Assembly (NCBI RefSeq): GCF_002090055.1 | Contig: NZ_BBRH01000015.1 | Location: 1-64,000 of the forward strand | Origin: Demequina sp. NBRC 110051 | GTDB taxonomy: Bacteria > Actinomycetota > Actinomycetes > Actinomycetales > Demequinaceae | DNA: 64,000 nucleotides | Direction of reading: 5' to 3' | Part shown: positions 57,175 through 64,000 of the stretch, piece by piece | Layout of the letters: each line of letters starts with the position of its first letter | Position numbering within the stretch: the stretch's first letter is position 1 | Translations under genes and position numbers: made by a program | Notes under the pieces: model-generated | Seen by the model: the letters and a program-made list of their open reading frames with translations, nothing else | Databases searched by the model: none | What the model was told of the DNA's origin: nothing

Positions 57175-58290
57175 CTACGCGCTGCGCATTGGCGCGGCGC
57201 TGACCCGGTCGCGTCCACCTCGCTTGGCCCGATACAGAGCGTCGTCGGCATCGGCCAGCGCGTCGCTGATCGCCGTGCCGGGATAGCGATGCGCGATCCC
57301 CACCGACAATGTCACATCGATGGTGGTGTCGCCGACGTCGATCGGCTCCTGGCGGACCGAACGCACCAGCTGCTGCGCTAACGGCTCGAGTTCGATGTCG
57401 CCGTGGCGAGTGATCGCGAGGAACTCATCGCCGCCCCACCGCGAAACGACGCACTGGCGCCCCAGCGACTCCTCGATCCTTGCTGCGACGGCACTGATCA
57501 CCGCGTCGCCGATCTCGTGCCCCCAGGTGTCGTTCGTGGCTTTGAAAAGGTCGATATCGATGAGCGCCACCGCGGCATGGCGGGCCGGGTCGCTCGCGAC
57601 CGCCTCGAGCTCACGCAGTGCGGGTCGACGGTTTCCGATGCCCGTGAGCTCGTCAGTGTTGGCCCGCCGCTCGCCTTGCGCGACGAGCTGCACGAGTTGC
57701 TGCTCGAGCTTGGCCGTACGCAACAAGATCATGCTGATCGCGGCCAGCACGAGGGCGGTTCCGCCCAGCCGCATGCCGACGGCCATGGCGGAAAATGCCT
57801 GGTCGTCCTCTGCTACGACCCCACTGCCTGGCGGCGCGACGATCTCGCTCGCGATGATCGCGACGATGACGGCACCACAGAAGACGAGCCGAACGACGAC
57901 AAGGCGATCGGGCAGAGCCGCCAAGGTCAGGAAGCCCACTGCCAAGAACAAGAATTGCACGCCCGAACTCACCGAAAAGGCCACAGCAAAGGGGACGAGG
58001 CACACGAGTGTGGTCGCCAGGAAGGTCACCGCAGCGCCAACGATATGGCCGCGCACGGCTGCCACCAGGGCGCCGATGAACACCGGTATCGACAGCGCTC
58101 CCAGCACGGCGAAGAATTCCCAATGCTCTGGGCGCCATGCCAGGAAGAACCCCGCATAGAAGACCGACGACACCACGCAGAACGCCGCGAGTCCCACGAC
58201 CACGACAGGACTCGGCGTTCCACGCCTGTCACGTCCCGCGGGGAAGCGGCTCGGGTGCCGCAAGCGCTCATTGAAGGTCATCTTGCCCAC
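57175..58290 (-). CDS. Membrane GGDEF-domain diguanylate cyclase
   Basis: 371 residues. About six membrane helices occupy 25-205 (VVVVGLAAFCVVSSVFYAGFFLAW and on), then a GGDEF domain (about 215-365) with ANTDELTGIGNRR, IDIDLFKATNDTWGHEIGD and the active-site WGGDEFL. The inhibitory I-site RxxD upstream of GGDEF is missing (GRQCVVSRW), so it should not be product-inhibited in the usual way. GTG 58290 or ATG 58281 are possible starts; neither has a strong ribosome site. Makes the second messenger c-di-GMP; the sensed signal is unknown. Confidence 0.9.
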   Translation of the reverse strand: MGKMTFNERLRHPSRFPAGRDRRGTPSPVVVVGLAAFCVVSSVFYAGFFLAWRPEHWEFFAVLGALSIPVFIGALVAAVRGHIVGAAVTFLATTLVCLVPFAVAFSVSSGVQFLFLAVGFLTLAALPDRLVVVRLVFCGAVIVAIIASEIVAPPGSGVVAEDDQAFSAMAVGMRLGGTALVLAAISMILLRTAKLEQQLVQLVAQGERRANTDELTGIGNRRPALRELEAVASDPARHAAVALIDIDLFKATNDTWGHEIGDAVISAVAARIEESLGRQCVVSRWGGDEFLAITRHGDIELEPLAQQLVRSVRQEPIDVGDTTIDVTLSVGIAHRYPGTAISDALADADDALYRAKRGGRDRVSAAPMRSA

Positions 58291-58360
58291 ATGTTAAGCG
58301 AGCACGAGCCGCGGCCAGAGGGCGCAATTCAGGACATTTGCGTCATTTCAGGCAGGACCT

Positions 58361-59011
58361 TTAGACGATCCTGCGCTGCGCCGCCCAGTGGGCGAGCTCG
58401 TGACGGTTGGACAGCTGTAGCTTGTGCAGCACCTTGCCCACGTGAGTTTCGACCGTCTTGATCGAGATGAAGAGCTTCTCGCCCACCTCGCGATAGGTAT
58501 AGCCGCGGGCGATTAAACGCATGACCTCCTGCTCGCGGGCGGTGAGCTGGTCGAGCTCGTCATCTGCCACGGCCACCTCTCCCCCCGCGGCCCCGAAGGC
58601 GTCCAAGACGAACCCAGCGAGCCGCGGCGAGAACACGGCGTCACCGCCGGCGACCCTTCGCACCGCATCGGACAGGTCGGGGCCGGAGATCGACTTGGTG
58701 ACGTAGCCGCGAGCGCCGGCGCGGATGACGGACACCACGTCCTCGGCGGAATCGGACACGCTCAGCGCCAACACGCGCGTGCCGTCCACACGCCCCTTGA
58801 TCTCGGCGAGCACATCGAGCGCGCCAGCGCCCGTCCCACCCGGCAGGTGCACATCCAGGATGACGACGTCGGGTCGGTGCGCCAGGATCGCCGCCACCGC
58901 CGACTCGACATCGCGCGCCTCACCCACGACCTCGATGGACTCGTCGAGAGACTCGCGCACTCCCACACGAATCACGTCGTGGTCGTCGACAATCACCACG
59001 GAGACGGACAT
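58361..59011 (-). CDS. NarL/LuxR-family response regulator of the PspC cassette
   Basis: 216 residues: receiver with VDDHD (8-12) and phospho-acceptor Asp53 (VVILDVHLPGG), LuxR helix-turn-helix at about 150-205 (LTAREQEVMRLIARGYTYREVGEKLFISIKTVETHVGKVLHKL). ATG overlaps the kinase stop by one base (TGATG). Probable binder of the TCAGGG sites in the kinase/pspC promoter region. Confidence 0.93.
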   Translation of the reverse strand: MSVSVVIVDDHDVIRVGVRESLDESIEVVGEARDVESAVAAILAHRPDVVILDVHLPGGTGAGALDVLAEIKGRVDGTRVLALSVSDSAEDVVSVIRAGARGYVTKSISGPDLSDAVRRVAGGDAVFSPRLAGFVLDAFGAAGGEVAVADDELDQLTAREQEVMRLIARGYTYREVGEKLFISIKTVETHVGKVLHKLQLSNRHELAHWAAQRRIV

Positions 59012-60030
59012 CAGGACTCCCTTCGGGGGACGGAGATGGTGACCTCGGTGCGGCCGCCGGGCGACGAATGGATCTCGGCGTGGCCGCCGTGACGCTCCAC
59101 GCGCCCAATGATGGACTGACGGATCCCCAGCCTGTCGTCGGGGATCGCGGCCGGGTCGAATCCCGGGCCGCCGTCACGCACGAACACCTCGAAGGCGTTC
59201 GCCGTGAGCTCGGCGTAGACCGAGATGGGTCCGGTGCCGTGGCGGGCGGCGTTCTTGGCCGCCTCGCGGGTGGCGGCGACGGCCGCCCGGAGGTCGGGCG
59301 TGAGCGGCGCGTCTCCCACGCTCACGGTGTCGACCACCACGGAGTGCGCGTCCTCGATCTCGCCGATCGCCTCCGCCACCGCCGTCGCCACCGAGGCATC
59401 GGGGTCCCGCCGTTCGCCGTAGAGATAGGCGCGCAGGTCGCGTTCCTGGGCGCGGGCCAGGCGCGCGACCGCATCGGGATCCGCGGCTCGCGCACGGATG
59501 AGCGTGAGGGTCTGCAGCACCGAATCGTGCAGGTGCGCGGCGATCTCCGCGCGCTCGTGCTCGCGGATGCGTGCCTGACGCTCGATAGACACCTGGCGGA
59601 TGGCGCGCAGCCACCACGGCGCGAGCATCAGGCCCAGGCCCACGATCACCACCACGGTGGTCACGATCGAGCGCACCCACATGCGGTCGCTGTAATCCCA
59701 CAGCGCGAACCACCACAGCGCGGTGATGCCGAGCGTCACCCCCACCACCAGGCGCCACAGGTCATCGCGCCTGAACAGCCCGGACACGTCCAGCCGCCAC
59801 GCGTCCTGCCCGAAGGCGCCGTCGAGCGGGCTCCACGTGAGGCCCAGCGAGAGCAGGAACAGCACCAGCGGGATGAGCCATCCGGGCAGGTCCTCGCCGC
59901 CCCAGCGGTCGAACGCGAGCACGCCCGCGATCACCAGCAGCGCCACGCCGCCGAGGGCACGCCACCACACGGGCGCATTGCGGCGCCGCTGGAGGGGGCG
60001 GGCGACCCGGGGGGCCGGTGCTGTGGTCAC
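59011..60030 (-). CDS. Sensor histidine kinase of the PspC cassette
   Basis: 339 residues with four N-terminal helices (about 25-40, 50-66, 92-112, 120-140), HisKA_3 with phospho-His168 in AAHLHDSVLQTLTLIRARA, and an ATPase domain (REAAKNAARHGTG, DGGPGFDPA, DRLGIRQSIIGRVERHGG). No PspC domain in this protein; that domain is in the divergent gene. The arrangement is a common actinobacterial envelope-stress module. Confidence 0.93.
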   Translation of the reverse strand: MTTAPAPRVARPLQRRRNAPVWWRALGGVALLVIAGVLAFDRWGGEDLPGWLIPLVLFLLSLGLTWSPLDGAFGQDAWRLDVSGLFRRDDLWRLVVGVTLGITALWWFALWDYSDRMWVRSIVTTVVVIVGLGLMLAPWWLRAIRQVSIERQARIREHERAEIAAHLHDSVLQTLTLIRARAADPDAVARLARAQERDLRAYLYGERRDPDASVATAVAEAIGEIEDAHSVVVDTVSVGDAPLTPDLRAAVAATREAAKNAARHGTGPISVYAELTANAFEVFVRDGGPGFDPAAIPDDRLGIRQSIIGRVERHGGHAEIHSSPGGRTEVTISVPRRES

Positions 60031-60073
60031 GGCACCATCGTCACACAGCCGAGCGCACGCAAGCAGGGGTTTT

Positions 60074-60132
60074 CCCTGATCTCAGGGTGGCTCCGGCGCG
60101 AAGTTCAGGGTGCGGATCAGGGCGTTCCCTCA
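60074..60132. promoter_or_regulatory. Cluster of TCAGGG half-sites in the divergent kinase / pspC promoter
   Basis: CCCTGA-TC-TCAGGG is a palindrome at 60074-60087; direct TCAGGG copies follow at 60105-60110 and 60117-60122 (12 bp apart) and a one-mismatch inverted copy CCCTCA at 60127-60132. Spacing near one helical turn and location between divergent genes of one module suggest binding by the adjacent LuxR-type regulator. Confidence 0.6.
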
Positions 60133-60220
60133 TAGCGGTAGGCCGCGTGGCCTTGCGACAGTGGAGACATGATCGGGCGCCGCCTGGGCGCCCACAACGA
60201 GACTCGGTACAAGGAGTGAC

Positions 60221-61918
60221 ATGAGCGAGACACCGCCGCCCCCCAGGGAGGCCGGGTTCTTCACCGCGATCCGCGGCTGGAACATCCAGCGCGGCGACCG
60301 CATCCTGGGCGGCGTCGCCTCGGGACTCGGCGCCCGCATCGGCATGGCGCCGGTCCCCGCCCGCCTCCTCATGGTGGTCGCGGGCATCCTGCTTAACGGC
60401 CTGGTACTGCTCGCCTATGCCGCGGCGTGGGGCCTGCTTCCCGACCGTCGCGGCGCGATCGTCATCCAGGACTTCGGCCGCGGCGTCACCAACGTGGGCG
60501 CACTCATCGGCATCGCCGTCATGGGCATCCTCGGGTTCGTGACGCTCGATAACGGCGGGCTGTTCGGCGGCGTCTTTGGCGGCGACCCGTTCCCGTGGGA
60601 CAACGTCCAGAGCTTCGGGCCGTTCGAGATCGTCGCGGCCTTCTTCGCGGTGACGATCCCGCTCGCACTCCTGGGCGGCCTGGTCTTCCTCATCGTGTAC
60701 CTGGTGCGTCGCAATAACCGCGGCTCGGTACCTCCCGGCACGCCAGGTTCGACCACGTGGTCGAGCGCCACTCCCGTGGCGCCGTCGGCGGCATCGGCGG
60801 CCGATGCCGCGGCTGAGCCCCGTACCGACCAGGCACCAGGCGAGCAGGCCGGCTCTGGCGAGCCCGCCGAACCCAGCGACCAAGCGGAATCCACCGCCCC
60901 GCCGGCCCCTTCGGGGCCGCCCGCGCCGACCGGAACCCCCACCGCTGGCGAGGCGCCCGCAAGCCCGGCCACGGCATCGGCCGCACCCTCTGTCGCCTCG
61001 ACGCCCCAGCCGTGGGAGCCTGCGCTCTTGCCTGGCGATCCCCGCGCGACCGGGGCGCCGCGCGCGACCCACCAGGGCCCCGCGAATCCTCACGGCACGC
61101 CGGCATCGGCGTACGCCTGGAACGCCTCGACCGGTCAGCCGACCGCTGCGTACCAGCCGCCGCGTCCCCCCAAGCCGCCGCGTGTGCCGGGACCGGGCAA
61201 GGCCGCATGGCTCGCGTTCGCCGGTGTCGCGGTCCTCGCCGTCGCGGCGGTCTTCGCGATCGAGCGTGCCGACCGCCTCGCCATCGACCCCGTGCTCGCC
61301 TGGGGCGTGGGCCTCACGATCGGACTCGGCGCGATCCTGGTGGTCGTGGCCCTCAGCGGTAGACGCCTGGGCTTCCTCGGGTTTCTGTCCGTGTGTGCCG
61401 TGCTGATCTCGCTGCCGCTTGTCGCCGAGGCGGACGAGCTTCACGACTACTACGCGACCAACCACGACTGGTGGGACGAGCCCTTCGTCGTCGAGGAGTC
61501 GAGCGCAGTGGCGTCAGCCGAAGCCGAGGCCGCCCCCGAGCTCGCCGACATTCGCGAGGAGTTCGGCGATGACTACTCCGCCGTCTACCTTTCCGGGACC
61601 TGCTACCCGCTGACGGAGGACGACGGCTTCTTTGGTGAGTCCGACTCGCTCGTGCAGTACGCCACCATCGCTGAGGACACCACCGTGACGCTGCGCGGCT
61701 ACGCGACAGACCTGTATGTGCCGGCGGGCACGTCGCTGTCCGTGGAGAGCGCGGGCGGCCAGACCATCGTGTTCGCCGATCGTGGGATCTACTGCGACAC
61801 CTGGTCCGACGGGGTCGACTCGACACTCGCGTCGCTGACCAACGCCGACGCTCCCGTCCTCACGCTCGAGGCGAACGACGGAGCCACGCTCTACATCCAC
61901 GAGGAGGCCTCGCTGTGA
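60221..61918 (+). CDS. PspC-domain membrane protein with long Pro/Ala linker
   Basis: 565 residues. Residues 15-80 are a PspC domain (IQRGDRILGGVASGLGARIG then a helix to WGLLPDRRG). Two helices follow (about 95-110 and 140-165), then a 170-residue Pro/Ala/Thr/Ser-rich disordered linker (about 175-325), three helices (about 328-410) and an acidic extracellular C-terminus (about 420-565) with Cys pair CYPLT...IYCDTW. It likely senses or buffers envelope stress with the divergent two-component system. AAGGAG four bases before ATG. GTGA overlap with the next gene. Confidence 0.87.
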   Translation: MSETPPPPREAGFFTAIRGWNIQRGDRILGGVASGLGARIGMAPVPARLLMVVAGILLNGLVLLAYAAAWGLLPDRRGAIVIQDFGRGVTNVGALIGIAVMGILGFVTLDNGGLFGGVFGGDPFPWDNVQSFGPFEIVAAFFAVTIPLALLGGLVFLIVYLVRRNNRGSVPPGTPGSTTWSSATPVAPSAASAADAAAEPRTDQAPGEQAGSGEPAEPSDQAESTAPPAPSGPPAPTGTPTAGEAPASPATASAAPSVASTPQPWEPALLPGDPRATGAPRATHQGPANPHGTPASAYAWNASTGQPTAAYQPPRPPKPPRVPGPGKAAWLAFAGVAVLAVAAVFAIERADRLAIDPVLAWGVGLTIGLGAILVVVALSGRRLGFLGFLSVCAVLISLPLVAEADELHDYYATNHDWWDEPFVVEESSAVASAEAEAAPELADIREEFGDDYSAVYLSGTCYPLTEDDGFFGESDSLVQYATIAEDTTVTLRGYATDLYVPAGTSLSVESAGGQTIVFADRGIYCDTWSDGVDSTLASLTNADAPVLTLEANDGATLYIHEEASL

Positions 61919-62373
61919 TCACCACCGCCACCCCCCGCCGCCGCGCGGGCCAACGCATCGCCTCCGCCCTGTGGGGCCTGCTCGTCATCGGCGCCGGCGT
62001 CACGATGGCCGTGGCCTTCTCCGGCTACGAGATCGACCTTGAGCTCGCCGCGATCATCGCCCTCACCGCGGTGGGCGGCTGGCTGATCCTCTCGGCGGCG
62101 CTCAGCAGCATCGGCCGCTCGCGCGAGGTGCGCGCGGCAACCGCACCCGTCGCGGAGGACACGTACTCCGCCCCCTCCGAGCCGACCCCCACCGAGGTGA
62201 TCTTTGCGGAGGCATCGACCCCGAAAGCCCCCGCCACCGACAGTGCGAACCAGGACGAGCCCCGACACGCCGAGCCGACCGACGCATCGGCCACCGAGGA
62301 CGGCGTGTCGGACGCGGATCCGGTTCAAAGTGTCGGCGAGGACCGCAAGGACCCGGACGCCAAGCGCGACTGA
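61915..62373 (+). CDS. Small two-helix membrane protein
   Basis: 152 residues, GTG start overlapping the PspC-protein stop. Helices RIASALWGLLVIGAGVTMAVAFSG (about 10-33) and LAAIIALTAVGGWLILSAAL (about 42-61), then an acidic disordered tail rich in Pro, Ala and Glu. Co-translated with the PspC protein, so probably its partner. Function unknown. Confidence 0.78.
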   Translation: MITTATPRRRAGQRIASALWGLLVIGAGVTMAVAFSGYEIDLELAAIIALTAVGGWLILSAALSSIGRSREVRAATAPVAEDTYSAPSEPTPTEVIFAEASTPKAPATDSANQDEPRHAEPTDASATEDGVSDADPVQSVGEDRKDPDAKRD

Positions 62374-62383
62374 CCACCGCTAT

Positions 62384-62483
62384 CGGTTTGGCCCACGCCT
62401 GAGACGCGTGAGGCGCGTGTGACAGTTCTCCACTGTCACACGCGCCTCACGCGTCCTACCCGTCACATCCGTGGGCCAAACCG
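62384..62483. terminator. Large nested hairpin between convergent genes
   Basis: Outer arms CGGTTTGGCCCACG (62384-62397) and complement (62470-62483), 14 of 14; inner arms 62403-62426 and 62432-62455, 24 perfect pairs around a 5-base loop. There is no T-run. It ends 20 bases before the guaA stop and 10 bases after the small membrane-protein gene, so it probably serves as a two-way terminator. See findings for its unusual size. Confidence 0.8.
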
Positions 62484-62502
62484 GCGGCGGGACGGGGCGG
62501 AA

Positions 62503-64000
<1,498 letters not shown>

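Noticed and set aside
55022-57286. A 754-codon open frame on the plus strand opposite pcrA
   Set aside because: It is the antisense of a highly conserved helicase gene, has Arg/His/Asp-rich low-complexity content with no domain, and arises from GC-rich codon bias.

Overview
The window is 64 kb of high-GC DNA with dense genes, GTG/TTG starts, ATGA/GTGA stop-start overlaps and several leaderless-looking promoters. Together with the gene order purH-purN-perM-sucD-sucC, a type II NADP isocitrate dehydrogenase, DUF3017 and a PspC/LuxR-type signalling cassette next to pcrA and guaA, this points to an actinobacterium, most likely a Micrococcales member (Cellulomonadaceae/Demequinaceae-like). The genus cannot be fixed from the sequence alone.

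Layout. (1) 0-9.5 kb: a glycosyltransferase gene, then an eight-gene leftward operon for amino-sugar recovery: ROK repressor, lipoprotein binding protein, two permeases, NagZ hexosaminidase, ROK kinase, NagB and a short NagA. A 27-bp palindrome abuts the repressor start. (2) 9.7-34.8 kb: a large surface-glycan locus: two polysaccharide pyruvyl transferases, a sulfotransferase-like protein, TagD-type cytidylyltransferase, a GT2/glycerophosphotransferase fusion, a Stealth phosphotransferase, a beta-rich protein of unknown function, a protein with two tandem glycerophosphotransferase domains, RmlD, the RmlC-B-A operon, and two giant RgpF-type/glycerophosphotransferase proteins. An IS3-family element lies between rmlA and the giant pair. 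TagD supplies CDP-glycerol and Rml supplies dTDP-rhamnose; the transferases would build a phosphodiester-linked, rhamnose-containing, possibly pyruvylated cell-wall or capsular polymer. No polymer exporter is present in the window. (3) 34.9-37.2 kb: mdh and icd, each followed by a hairpin. (4) 37.3-40.1 kb: a second sulfotransferase-like gene, a membrane acyltransferase and an aquaporin-family channel. (5) 40.2-46.7 kb: DUF3017, purH, purN, a small membrane protein, perM-like gene, sucD, sucC. (6) 47-54.3 kb: a NarL-type two-component system divergent from an MMPL transporter, L-lactate dehydrogenase, a secreted protein and an Fe(II)/2OG oxygenase. (7) 54.4-64 kb: pcrA, a membrane GGDEF protein, a second NarL-type two-component system divergent from a PspC-domain operon, and guaA running off the right edge.

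Most unusual signals: a 745-bp segment shared with one visible difference by the two giant RgpF-type genes, whose remaining sequence is diverged (recent gene conversion or duplication), one of them with a damaged catalytic domain; a 14-mer, GGCCGATGCCGYGG, found at least 13 times in coding and non-coding DNA; a NagA without its beta-sandwich domain; an IS with unusually long, interrupted terminal inverted repeats; a 100-bp nested perfect hairpin between a small membrane-protein gene and guaA; and a cluster of TCAGGG hexamers in the pspC promoter region. No tRNA, rRNA or CRISPR array was seen.
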